Positions 12,065 through 25,738 of a stretch of DNA of 64,000 nt are shown in pieces. Made by a program: the position numbers and the translations under genes. The first letter of the stretch is position 1, and the number at the start of each line of letters is the position of its first letter. The notes under the pieces are model-generated. The model was not told the DNA's origin, did not search any database, and saw only the letters and a list, made by a program, of their open reading frames with translations. This stretch comes from Flammula alnicola (lineage: Eukaryota > Basidiomycota > Agaricomycetes > Agaricales > Strophariaceae): contig JADNRV010000015.1 in NCBI GenBank assembly GCA_015499995.1, positions 186,001-250,000 of the forward strand, read 5' to 3'.

Positions 12065-15000
12065 TTAGTGGAAGCTCAGGTCTGAACGACCGTTGATACC
12101 TACATCGACTGTAACAGCACAATATAATACCAAGTTATCAAAAAAGGCAAAAGGGCAAAATTCAGATCCGGAAGATCATGTCAAAGGATAAAAAAACGAA
12201 CTAACCATGGGTACTTGGCAACCGGCTGGTGTTCAGCCTCGTCGAAGGTACTTGTCGGAGTTGTCTGAAATCGTTGGCCGTGTATGTTTTCGTCAGGCCA
12301 GTCGCTGCAGGCGACCGAAGGAGGGCGGCAGGCGGAGAGATCACAACGCCTAGAATATCCGGCGTCTTAGTCCCCCTTTTCGGTGTCGATGGCTCGAATG
12401 GTTTAGGAGATAAGAGGTTCTCGATGGACTGCAGAGGTAACGTTAGAGCCTCGGGCAGCTCAGTAGTGGAAGGAGGGAAGGTTTCGTCCTCGTCGATGCT
12501 CAGTTTGGTCTCGACGGTTGTAAGTGCATCCATCCGGGCTGAAGAAAGTACGGCAGCGAGCATGCTGCACAGATAGTGGAAAGATTCCAAGGAGATGCCA
12601 CCGAGTATCGACAACTTGACATCCTCTTGCGATGCGAGCCATTCCAGCGTCAGTAACAACATTTCCGCGTTGTCTTCCTTCAAACTTGGGGCATGGTCTG
12701 AGTAAGCTGAAATCATCCGCCCTACTTCGTTCCGGAGAGGATCTACAGAGATAGCGGTCGACGGAAGACTCTCGAGCATTCCTGGAACGAAGTCCAGAGC
12801 ATTGCCAACTGATGGATCCATCCGTGCGTTCCTCAGTGTCAAAAGTAGGATGTTGAATCTCACATCTGGCCCAAAATCGCTAGCATGTTTCGCCAATTGT
12901 CGTGTAAACCGTGTCAGGGACAACGAGGATAAATTGGCGTCCAGGATGAGGGAGAGGCAACTATCAAATAGTTGCGATAAATCAGCGTTGGAAGACAGTG
13001 ACGACACGGCCCACGCAGACGCCCTAGAGGATGATAAAAGGAGGTCAAAGAATAGAATCGAAGTGGAGATTTGATATCGAAGGATGAGGCGATAGTTGTC
13101 TTCTTGGGTCGATCCTGCAAGATTGTTCAAAGTTGTCGAAAGGTTGTTCATCTCTTCGATGAGAAGCCATTCTCCAATGCCCGTTTCCCCGTTATCCAGC
13201 CTTTGTAAACGTTCTACAAACACAGCTCGCGTCTCCGCCTCAAGGAGATGACAGAAGGCTGTGAGTTCGGGAAGGACTTTAGGAAAGATAGATGCCGTCC
13301 AAAATGAGCTCTCGATGTCGGCCTCGGCCGTGCCATTCGACATTGAATTTCCGGGTTGAGGTAGTATGTTATCAATGAGGTCGTAAAGTTGTAGAATATG
13401 ATACACAGGGTCTCGACCTGCACTTTGAGATGCATGGTCGAGAAGAGCCCGTAGCGCAATTTGAGCGCTTGATGTACCGACTTCAACGTGGACGTTCGGG
13501 TCTGTGAAGTTTCTGAGAATCTGGGGACATGTTTGTCTGATATTTAGCGCGGCTAGATGTGCAGCAGAGGATACACAAAATCTTGCGCATGCTGCACGGG
13601 AGCAAGCATAAAGGTCGGCGATTGCAGTTGATATATGTCGTAAGTCCCGACCGTTGGATGGATATACCAAGACAAATCGGGTTATTAGGTGGAGAAGATC
13701 ATCTGCTGTACGGAAGAGGAGGTCAGACAATGCCTGATTCATACAGGGCATTGGCGTCAGCGCGAAGTGATGATTCAAGTCGTCCGAAATGTCAACAAGC
13801 ATCGAGGTGAGTGTAGGAGCAATGCCTTGATGGTGTTCGTCCCAGAAACTGTCCAATACATGCCATTCACCATCATCGTATGCGAGTTCCTCTTCGACGA
13901 TAGCCAGAGAGACGCGGAGAACACGAAGGCGTCGAAGAGAGAAAGGACGAACGCTGGTGTAAGTGAGTTCTTCGATGGCAGATGATAAGCCATCGCGCGC
14001 AACTCTCGCAAGTTTTCCGATTTCCAACATCTCTTCTGCCTCGATGAAGGAGAAGGGCGGTTCGAGTGATAGGACTGTATCAACAAGGCATTCGCGTAGC
14101 ATCGCTTGGGGATCTTTGGCTAAACCAACCAAAAGTCGCTCCGCAAGGTTTCCCGACTTCGTTGGGACATCGTCAGTTTTGTTCCATCCCAGTCGTTTAG
14201 TCAATTGTCGCAAAAGCAGACAATGGTTCACGATCTATCAGGATATGTAAAATATGTATAGGTTCATGAAGATAAGGAGAAAAAAGACTAACCTCTCGAT
14301 ATCCGTCAACGCCTTGCCATAACACCAGGACACCAAGAGCTCTCTCGCGACACGGAGAGTTGCCAATGCTGTCTGCCCACGCCAAGGCAGCGAGCACAGA
14401 TGATACTCCAAGAAGAGCTCTCACGAACGCAATAAATTGTACGTGTAAGATTGCTGAATGACGTTCCTGAAACAGTAATGGTAATGGAGGAGGTTGTGGT
14501 CGACTAGGAACCGGATGTCTTCTGAGTTTTGTTGCAAGGTTATCGTGAATTAGCATGCATTCGAGCCAGCAACCAAGGGAAAGCTCTCCCGTAGCGATGT
14601 CTTTCAGGAATGCAGCGCTCGCTGCAAAGTCGCCATCTGGATTTGAGAGAGCATCTTCAAAGGATTGCCATCCGCGTAGTCTTGTCAACAACCTCTTGAG
14701 TGCCTTCTGAGTCGATTTATCTATCTTTGGACTACTTTGTAGCTCTTCGAAACCCTTCAAGAATTCTTCGTCTTCAGAGAAATATCTAGCAATTTCAATA
14801 TTGGCGGCGGCGTCCAGCAGGCAAAGAATGGTGGTTTCATCCAGTGTGTGTTCATTGAATACTTTGGGAAGATCAATGTGTTGCTGGTTTGAGTTGTCAA
14901 CTGCAAGCGCTCTTAAATAAAATTCGAAATTCACAAACCAACAGCGTCCGGGAAATGCGCGTTTGTTGGGAGGCAGCTTTAGTCAGAAGCTTGGCGACAA

Positions 15001-15947
15001 AATAGGCATCGTCTGAGGGCTATTGCTCGTCGAAGTTTGAGGATTAGTGGGACGATATTTATCTAATTGTAAGCTTACATTTGACCCCAAATAATCATGC
15101 ATTTTGGTAGCAAATCTGGACAAAGTCTCTGGAGAAATGTCATCTCTAATGGGCCGAGTTACAGACTGCACTAAGCCCTCCAGGTCCATAACCTCGTCAT
15201 TGTCAAGGTCCGAGTAAATGTAAGGGAAATCGGGATCGTCCCAATCTTCGTCCTCGGGTTTCAAAGAAAACACGAGTCGAGAAACAAGAGAAAGAGGCGG
15301 CGAGGTAGGTAGTAAAGATAGCAAGTTTTCTGCGAGTAAAGTGGGGTTTGTGGAACTTGCTAGATCGACACTAGGGGAAAGTGTCATGGACGTAGGGGCA
15401 GGGAGTGGCTTTGTTTCGTAGCCTGAAACCTCGGGGATTTCTGTGACAACTTCCCCATAAATTGCCACGGATATGACTTCGAAGTCGCCACGGAATATAA
15501 TCAATCGCGTTGCATACTGTGGCACACAATCATCAAGTAAACCAAAAGGTGACGATAAAAGGAATTCAATGAAACACACCTCAGGACCCATATCCACTGT
15601 GAATTCAGTCGACCCACCAGCATAAGCAATGCGGGTAGGGGCCAGCGCATTCTTTACCACTCGCTTCTCTTGCGAATCTTGGCTAACGCTTGTGACTTGA
15701 ATGGGGTGCGCGTTGAAGAAAACATCAAGGAAGAAGGCGGCTGGCTCCGTCACTCTTGGTCTACATGAGCCAAACATTTCGGTTGCAACAATAACGACAA
15801 AACCTACGCGAGAGTTTCAGGAGACTGGCTGAAAGGCTGGGCGCCTGTTGGAAAGACGCGTATTGAGGAAACTCGAACAGGAGAGGGATAGAGAACAGCG
15901 GCAATAGAATTTTGAGGAGACAAGACTTCCCATCCCAGCAAGCCCAT
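12065..15947 (-). CDS. Virilizer-like protein (m6A methyltransferase writer complex component)
   Basis: Virilizer/VIRMA scaffolds the mRNA N6-methyladenosine writer complex with the METTL3-type enzyme, WTAP and others. The first exon (from 15947) reads MGLLGWEVL and then RVSSIRVFPTGAQPF. After an intron at about 15780-15834 comes TEPAAFFLDVFFNAHPIQV. This is the layout of the Virilizer N-terminal domain. The middle is acidic and then long helical repeat-like sequence, as in the family. An intron at about 15020-15078 joins DYLGSN to PSDDAYFVAKLLTKAA. A frame change follows near 14945, ending before VNFEFYLRALAVDN. The C terminus is best completed by a short last exon at 12065-12108 after an intron 12109-12205 (GTTAGT...TTACAG), which gives SRLPSTHVDVGINGRSD. 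Without it a less conserved ending stops at 12201. The start is about 200 bases from ORM1, head to head. Confidence 0.8.
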
Positions 15948-16153
15948 GGTAGGAAGACTAGTTCAGTCTTGGGACCACCAAGCAGAACCTGGGGGAGGTG
16001 AATGAAGTAAGTACCTGCTTGTTCTTGTTGGCGGCCATTACGGCCCTTCGGCGAAGTCCGAAATTGTTGGTCACGCTATATTGGACGCCTCGTCTTTCTT
16101 CCACAAATCTCCTGCAACCTGGCCTGTGATACACCTTCTGGTTATTCCTGCGG

Positions 16154-17089
16154 ATGAGTCGCCCAACGACAATCAAATTGCCAGCATTGGACATCTCTTC
16201 TGCCAGGTCTAATACCCCTTTGAAAGCTCGAGGTCGGAGCGGCAGTATCGTGAAGGTAGAAGAGGTTGGCGATCGCTCTCTCGATGAGGTCCTCGACAGA
16301 GGTGCATATGTCAACATTAACGCTGACTGGGTCAATGCCAAGGGTGTGTTTAAACGTATTTCTCTGTTCTATGCTGCCCCTAACCGAGTATGTGAAGGTG
16401 CATGGATGATACACGTCGTCCTCATCATCCTGGGTAAAATAATCGTCGACACATTGCCAGGAATGACGCAGCAAATAAGCTGGACGCTAGTAAATCTTCT
16501 GTATCTGGCCGTCCGTTCTTTTCAACTCTCTATATATGACTCGCCTCTAATCTTATTTATGCGTAGCTCTCATACCTCATGTTCCATTGGGTTACCGGTA
16601 TTCCTTTCGAAAATGATCTACATGGCGGAGCCTACGACGACCTCACTTTATGGGAGCAAATTGACGATGGCGCTCAATATACGCCCGCAAAAAAGTGGTT
16701 ATTGACTGTCCCGATAGGCCTGTGAGAACGCCCTTTCTCTTTGCAATTCTCATCTGCTTGGGCGCTTACGGTCATTCTTTCACTATAGTTTCCTTGCATC
16801 TACCCATTACACAAACTACAACCCATGGCTATTCGCAATAAATTTGACTGCGCTGATCTTCGTACTGATACCAAAACTCCCCCAAGTACGTACCCTGCCC
16901 AGGGTTGTCATCCGATCTGACTAACGACCATTTCCGCAGCTGCATCGTCAGCGAGTCCGATTCATGACCGACGGCGCTTCCGGCATGGCCACACCTCTCA
17001 CCCCAAGCTTCCCGAACTCTGGTACCTCAACCCCGTCGTCGATAGAACAGCCCGGCCCGGATGACATTACGGAAGCTAACTTCCGTTAA
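16154..17089 (+). CDS. ORM1: ORM1/ORMDL sphingolipid regulator
   Basis: ORMDL proteins are small ER membrane proteins that inhibit serine palmitoyltransferase and so control sphingolipid synthesis. The start MSRPTTIKLPALDIS was chosen as the first Met in frame with a Ser-rich N terminus, which in yeast Orm proteins is the phosphoregulated part. Family landmarks are NADWVNAKG, then AWMIHVVLIILGKIIVDTLP, PGMTQQISWTLVNLLYL, LMFHWVTGIPFEND, GGAYDDLTLWEQIDDGAQ, TPAKKWLLTVPIGL, NPWLFAINLTALIFVLIPKL and LHRQRVRF. Four introns are visible: about 16344-16400, 16508-16566, after PIGL at about 16720-16790, and about 16886-16939. The C-terminal tail is Ser/Thr/Pro-rich and stops at 17089. It ends about 230 bases before the MTD1 stop, tail to tail. 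Confidence 0.95.
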
Positions 17090-17319
17090 CTTGTCGTGTG
17101 CCATTGTGCGATTCATCTGTACAGGCCAAGGAATATCCTGGGAAAGCGAATTACTGGAGGGCATCGCTTCGTATATCTTCCACACAAGTTGTGGCGACCT
17201 GTAAATAATGCGGAGGATTTGGGAGACCGACCAATCTCACTCCTTGACCATATCTATCCGTGTGATACTCTATATGACCCTATATACTTTACAGTTTCTA
17301 ATAATTCTACACCCAACTT

Positions 17320-18845
17320 CTACAGCTGTTGGTATTGTTGCAGTCGCAATCTGTAAGCGGACATAAATGAGAACTGTTTTGCTCAACGCAAATGACTATT
17401 TTGACTCACAGGTTCCGTATCAACATAAATACTGTCACTTTTCCGACAGCAGGAATGTAAATTGAAGCCTAAAAAAGGTCAACGCCAGGCGGAAATACAT
17501 CACACGACACATTTACCTTATCCCGAACATCTTTTTCAAAATTCTTGTCGGCGGCTACGTTCACGCATATGCAGCCGTCTTTCAGCCATTCCGTATTGAC
17601 TTTGTAGTTCGGAGACGGCACAGCGGATATAACAACATCCGAAATTGCCAGAGCCTCTTGAAGCGTCAAGTTACTCGGATGGACAATATGTCGCGGGTGA
17701 TATCTTTGGGCCGAAGTTGATTCGGACGAAGGGTTGGCAGCAATCCTTGGTCTTTTTGTATATTCCTAAATAACCCAAATTAGCATGGCATCGAAAGCGG
17801 AGGATCTCTGTTCTGACCTGAATAGAATCAATGTCGACAGAAATAACGCGAGCACCATCGTTGGCTAGAAGTGCAGCCAGCGGCCTGCCAACCACCTCCG
17901 ATCTAAAGGAACATTGGTCAGAAAACCTGGTGCCGATGTATAGAGGTGCTTTACCGATTGATCACAGTGATGGTCTTTCCATAAGCCCTGTCGCCATAAG
18001 GGAGAATTCTGTTATAAACTCCGGTAAACTCTAAGCACTTCACAATGGCGAGCGGGGTACAAGGAATGATAGATTTGGCTGTGCCAGCCGGTGGTTCTTC
18101 AGTCTCCGTCACTGTCGGTGCAGGCGGTGTATTTGTCGACGCTAGAAGAGATTTTGGCTCTATAAAGCGGATACTGGAAAAGACGTTTAGACGAAAAAGA
18201 AACCTTCATGGTGGGCCGAATACTAACTTGTGGTATAAATTGTAATGGAACTTGAAATGCAATCCTTCAACGTCCTTTAACGGTGAAACGACCTATTCGA
18301 AGAATGAACAAAGGCCCATTGGAACTTAGAAGATAAAAAAATTGGCGTACCTGTTGAAGATACTGGTCCTGTAATCATCGAGTCAGAAGTGTTGTCGAGA
18401 GTCGCTTTCATATTTCATAAAGAACGGGTTCAATAACCAACCTGCTGCACTCCGAAAATGGGGAAATAGACCTTTTATCAAGAATATAACTACGCATTTA
18501 ATGAACGTTTAGCGATGAGAAAATCACGTCGCGTACCATGATTCCATGAATAGATTCGTCCTCATTGGCCTCGATGATAGCTTCCTCCACACCTTCGCCT
18601 TCATCGAGTTCTGGCGACGCCGCTGCGCCAATCAATTTCAATACGTATTCGACACCAAGCTCTTCGCATTGCTTCCTCGTGAACTCGGCGTAGTTCTTGC
18701 TCGGCGCTGATGTTGTGGCCAGGATACCTACGAGTTTGGGTCGGCGAGAGCATTCTTCCAGAGAACGCTTTACTTCATCGCGAAACGTCGCGGCGATCGG
18801 GTCGGCCTTCAGGAGAAGTCCTTTCCTCGCTGCTGCGGTGCTCAT
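17320..18845 (-). CDS. MTD1: NAD-dependent methylenetetrahydrofolate dehydrogenase (Mtd1 type)
   Basis: Cytosolic enzyme oxidising 5,10-methylene-THF to 5,10-methenyl-THF with NAD+, in one-carbon metabolism feeding purine synthesis. Start MSTAAARKGLLLKADPIAAT at 18845. Landmarks in order are PKLVGILATT, KNYAEFTRKQCEELGVEY, EAIIEANEDESIHGIMV, a small exon YFPIFGVQQ (about 18450-18479), an 18-base exon DQYLQQ (about 18353-18370), KDVEGLHFKFHYNLYHK, SIIPCTPLAIVKCLEF, INRSEVVGRPLAALLANDGA (the NAD-binding signature), SDVVISAVPSPNYKV and CVNVAADKNF. Two more splices give ASIYIPAVGKVTVFMLIRNL and then LRLQQYQQL, stopping at 17320. About eight exons in all, two of them very small. The start ATG overlaps the stop of an upstream ORF (18842-19054). 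Confidence 0.93.
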
Positions 18846-19403
18846 CTCTTGACTGTCTGGAGGAGGTCGGTTGGTATACAATGCAGAGTTATAGATGCAT
18901 CCAAATCTAAAATTTCTCCATCATCCGTTCTCGGCAATCTAATCTTATCTTTAGAGGATAATCTTATCTCCAGTTCTCCTCCAGCCAATGCCGGATTCAA
19001 AGGCATCCTCGAAATCTCATTACCCACTCCATGATGCATACTCCAATTAGTCATTTTCCTGACGTAGCAAGCACTGGCAGCCGATTTTGCAGGAACTATG
19101 TATGAGCCGAAAAATTACACTGCCATTGACGGATGAAGTACATAAACTCAAGTAAAATCATGTCTCGCCTCGAGCCTAGTCCAAGTACTTGGCGCTCAAT
19201 TGTCCAAAATTCAGAGGAAGAATATGTAGATCATTGATTTCGAACGTTGGAGCAATGAAACTACGGAGAAAGAAGGGAGTAAGGAAGGAACCGTGACAAG
19301 TGGAAGTCGTGTGCGGAGCTCGGCAGAAGGGCAAAACAGTGAACAAAGAAGATATATGTCATGACGATGATCGTAATGGTGATGACGATGGAGGCATGGA
19401 GGA
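18846..19403. promoter_or_regulatory. Upstream region of MTD1 with a 70-codon upstream ORF
   Basis: Between MTD1 and the inhibitor-2 gene, both on the minus strand. An ATG-initiated ORF runs on the minus strand from 19054 to 18842 and ends TGA. Its stop overlaps the MTD1 start codon as ATGA. The encoded 70 residues match nothing I know. Whether it lies within the MTD1 transcript cannot be told from sequence. The rest shows nothing recognisable. Confidence 0.45.
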
Positions 19404-20409
19404 TTACGCAGTTGGGTGATGGGCAGTGCCGTTGATTTTTACAGGCTCGTCGTGAGTGGTCTCGCTGGCTTCGGTGCCGCTTTCATTCATGGCATCTTCA
19501 TCCGTATCAACCTGACTCAGATGTGGAACGGTGGGACTGACTCATCGTCATCTTCTTCATCCATCAATTGTGCCGCACGCTATTCAGAAGTTAATCAGTT
19601 GATGATTTGGAGGAAAGGTAGAAATCATACCTTCATGGCCTCTGCTTCGTTCGAGTAGTGCCTTCCACGGGCACGCACGAAAGCCGCGTGTTTCGCAGCA
19701 GCTGAAGGTGCACTAAATTTAATTGAAACTCAAGGATAGGTGTTAGAGACACTCACTTTCTTCGTCCATCTCTTCGTCAAATTCTACCTCTTCGCCAGGA
19801 GATCTTGAATCAGCCCTGATTGCGTTGCGCGCATCACTGGGCAGATTAAAACTGGTGCTCCTGCTAGAAGTGGCACTTCCTGAGCGGGCAGACATTGACG
19901 TCCCAGGTCGACCACCATTGCTTGAGATAGATGTTCGGCGAGACGATGGGCCTGATGTATCCGCACCCGTCGACGAAGCAGTCATGGCAGGAGACAAAGG
20001 GCGATGTTCTTCCACAGGAGATCTTGGAAATCCCAGGTCGAGGTTAGGAATATCTAACGATCATTATTGAGAAAAGAACGCAAAGAGATATCGAATATAT
20101 GCGAACCTCCTTCGATTGTATCCGTCTCTGCATTGTAGCGAACATAGGAGTTTTGGGTTCCGTGATCTTCATCAGACTGTCCTTCCCGATCTCGGTCAGG
20201 GCAAGATTCTCCTCGTCCCATTGCAAGCTGCTTGAAACAGAAAGATACAGGATCAAAGGTTGCTCGAAAATTAATGATCCGAAGAGGGCTCACTGTGTAG
20301 TAGTGCTGGGGATTTGTGGCGTATTCTTCAGTATGCCTTTTGGCTTGGGGAGAGAGGCCGAGCGAGGGAGGGGATGGAAGTTGTTGGGACGATCCTGAAC
20401 GACGGACAT
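19404..20409 (-). CDS. GLC8: Protein phosphatase inhibitor-2 homologue (Glc8 type)
   Basis: Inhibitor-2/Glc8 binds type 1 protein phosphatase. All three conserved elements are present. KPKGILKNTP in exon 1 corresponds to the family's KGILKN motif. QWDEENLALTEI followed by LMKITEPKTPYVRY in exon 2 corresponds to the WDE...LMKIDEPKTPY block. RGRHYSNEAEAMK near 19640 corresponds to the KLHYNEG helix that covers the PP1 active site. Start MSVVQDRPNN at 20409. Introns are about 20236-20292, 20058-20107 (after ETDTIEG), 19713-19757 and 19580-19630. After MDEEDDDES the open frame stops at 19517. A one-base shift near 19530 instead continues into an acidic tail (LSQVDTDEDAMNE) stopping at 19404, which I prefer because it reads as coding. 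Confidence 0.85.
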
Positions 20410-20769
20410 GGTAAAGAAGGGTTAGAGTGTAGCGGAGAAAAGGGGGAGAATTGGTTCAGAAAGTTCCAGTTTCTGTCTTAATTATGGGAGTGTCAGAGTG
20501 TAGAGACAGAGCAAGCAGACACATGTTCTGGTGCTTGCCATATTGGCAATTCTGCCGCCTGGACCTCGCTCACTTTGACACTGACAGGCGGACCGAGTCC
20601 GCACCATGTCCATGCGCTATTAACCATGATGCAATCTAGTTATTATTGCGCATATAAAGTAAGTCTTCGAGAGTTTGATTGATCCCGAAAGCAAGCCCAT
20701 CCGTAGAGTGGTATTAAAGTACAACAAAAATCTACAATCGGTAATTTGTAAGTGGTATCCACAGAATAT
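20410..20769. other. Spacer between inhibitor-2 start and SEC18 end
   Basis: About 360 bases. It should include the inhibitor-2 promoter and the SEC18 3' untranslated region. No motif, RNA gene or coding segment was recognised. Confidence 0.4.
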
Positions 20770-23573
<2,804 letters not shown>

Positions 23574-23942
23574 GTTATAGTCGGATGCATCAAGGGATGC
23601 ATTAGGCAGACGATTATACGATGCATTGATTCGGGGGAGGTGTATTGGTATTCCCTGATGACCTGAAGAAACTCATGAGGAACTAAGAGATGTGGAAGTA
23701 AGTTGTGAAGGTCAGTTGCGCAGTTGCAGTCGTGTCGTCGTGACTTGAGATCGTGTTCAAGTTTGAAGAGTGCACAGCCGCGTTACGATCAAGTTACGAT
23801 CGTCGTCCATTTTGGCACCCCGGATAATATCATGATGTCGCTGATGTAAGCACCGAGGATTAGTCTGTCTCCATGACCTCGACGGACAGTCGAGCGCTGT
23901 CCTTCTTCTTTCAGTGCCGGTAATACACGTCCCTCTTATTAA

Positions 23943-25439
23943 ATGTCCTCCCCCGATGAGATTCCTGGAGTAGAGCCATTGCCAGGTGGTTATCCGATGT
24001 CGACCAACCGTCATGTCAGCTCCTCGGGCCCACTGCACTGGTGCGCCTCAGCCTACTATACTTGAGAGTCAGCAACTAATTTCTCGATTTTTAGATTGTG
24101 CAAGGACTTATGGGCGTCTTAGTAATTTTATCATTGGTATACAAGAGGCATAGAGAGACACCTAAACGTCCATGGAGGATATGGTTCGTGTTGTGGCACA
24201 AAATGAATCTCCGCATCTTACCTTGCTCTCATTCCGCAGGCTTTTGACGTTTCAAAACAAGTAGTTGGCCAGCTATTCGTACATGGTACCAACCTCCTCG
24301 TTTCTGGTTTAGTTTCGGATCATACCTCTGGCAATGCTTGCGTATCCTATTTTCTCAATATTCTAATTGATACTACATTTGGTGAGCCTCCGTCATTGTC
24401 ATATGTAACTCCAATGGCTCATGTAAATATAGGAATTGCTTTGATCTATGTTACCCTCCATGCCCTCACCCACCTGTTTACGGAAAAGTTCCAAATCAAA
24501 GGTTTCGAATCTGGGGTGTATGGCACTCCACCTTCAATATCCTACTGGGCCCGTCAAGCAGCCTTGTACATACTCTCTCTCTCGACCATGAAAGCTGTTG
24601 TTATCACGTTCCTCGTTCTATTTCCTGGTATATATGTTGCAGGGAAGTGGCTGCTGAGCTGGACGTGGACGGGAAACGGTGATGCCTTGCAGGTTATATT
24701 GTGCGTTGGCCCGCGTTTAAATATTTGGTTCTTTATTCAATTCTCCTTCTCTAGCGTTATGGGAATATTCCCTATCTTGATGAACATTCTCCAATTTTGG
24801 CTCATCGACTCGATCGTGAAAGCATCTTCTGTCGCCGGACCTCCTTTGGATGTAGAGCATGGCGCATATGAGGATCGTGAACCCTTATTTCAGGCACCTT
24901 TGGAAGATGGAGATGATGATGACCCTCCATCGAAGCGCAACGTCTCAGATTCAAGGCATCATCGTGGCTCAATATCGTCCTTGGACTCGAGAGAACACGA
25001 TGCCAATGACAGTCATTCATTCGCAACGGACACGACATCTCGTGATGAATACAAATCATCCGCCAGTTCTTCCAGGCAGGTCAGCGACATACATGGCTAT
25101 CCGCCAAGTCTGTCCAGCAGCTTCTCTTCCAACGCATCAACGCCTGCTGGCGCTAAGTCTCCTAGAGAAGCCAAGAACCTGATGAAGAAGACGAAACGGC
25201 GAGAACCTCCTACACCACTTCATATGCGTCCAACAAGGGACACGCAGTCATCATCATCACCTAGCAGCATTCCAGTAACTCCTAGCCCCAGACTTGCTCC
25301 TGCTGCCATTGCACAGGATCACGCTGAATGGACTGAATCTTGGGACGGCCCAAACGAGTGGGAAAGAGAAAACCACAAGAAACAGAATAGCTTGCCGACG
25401 AGTGGTGAATGGAATACCACACATCCAACAATTCCTTAA
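23943..25439 (+). CDS. STIMATE/YPL162C family membrane protein
   Basis: Multi-pass membrane protein of the family that includes animal STIMATE (an ER regulator of store-operated calcium entry) and yeast vacuolar-membrane YPL162C; function in fungi is unproven. Start MSSPDEIPGVEPLPGG at 23943. One missing base near 23995 leads into QPSCQLLGPTAL, an intron (about 24041-24093) and then IVQGLMGVLVIL, YKRHRETPKRPWRIW, a second splice, and NLLVSGLVSDHTSGNACVSY. The next exon (from about 24431) reads GIALIYVTLHALTHLF, then FESGVYGTPPSISYWARQAA, FPGIYVAGKWLLSW and, after an intron, VMGIFPILMNILQFWLIDSI. These are the family's conserved segments, with about four or five membrane helices. The C-terminal 200 residues are acidic and Ser-rich, ending at 25439. 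It shares a divergent upstream region of about 370 bases with SEC18. Confidence 0.85.
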
Positions 25440-25738
25440 CGCTATCGATTTTCTATTTACGTCCATGGGTTCTATCTTCTGTTGCAACCAGGCTGGCATG
25501 CCTTGTCATGACTCTACTACTTAATATAATTTACAGACATCTACATACAGTTTGTGCACATGCTTTGTATCAGCACTCATTACAAGTTCACGTAACGGAA
25601 TTTTCTATACCATGATTATCTGTAGACTGTCTGCCTCGGTGGGAATCTGGTTATTTGGCGGTCTGACGCGCCGTGCACACGTGGTGTTATATTACAAGTC
25701 CAATAATTTTCTCAAGACTCTCCACACACCATTTTAGA

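Noticed and set aside
15958..16474. Minus-strand ORFs over the Virilizer/ORM1 gap
   Set aside because: They overlap the ORM1 first exon in antisense and the divergent promoter; no conserved content.
23757..24038. 93-codon minus-strand ORF
   Set aside because: It is antisense to the first exon of the STIMATE-family gene.
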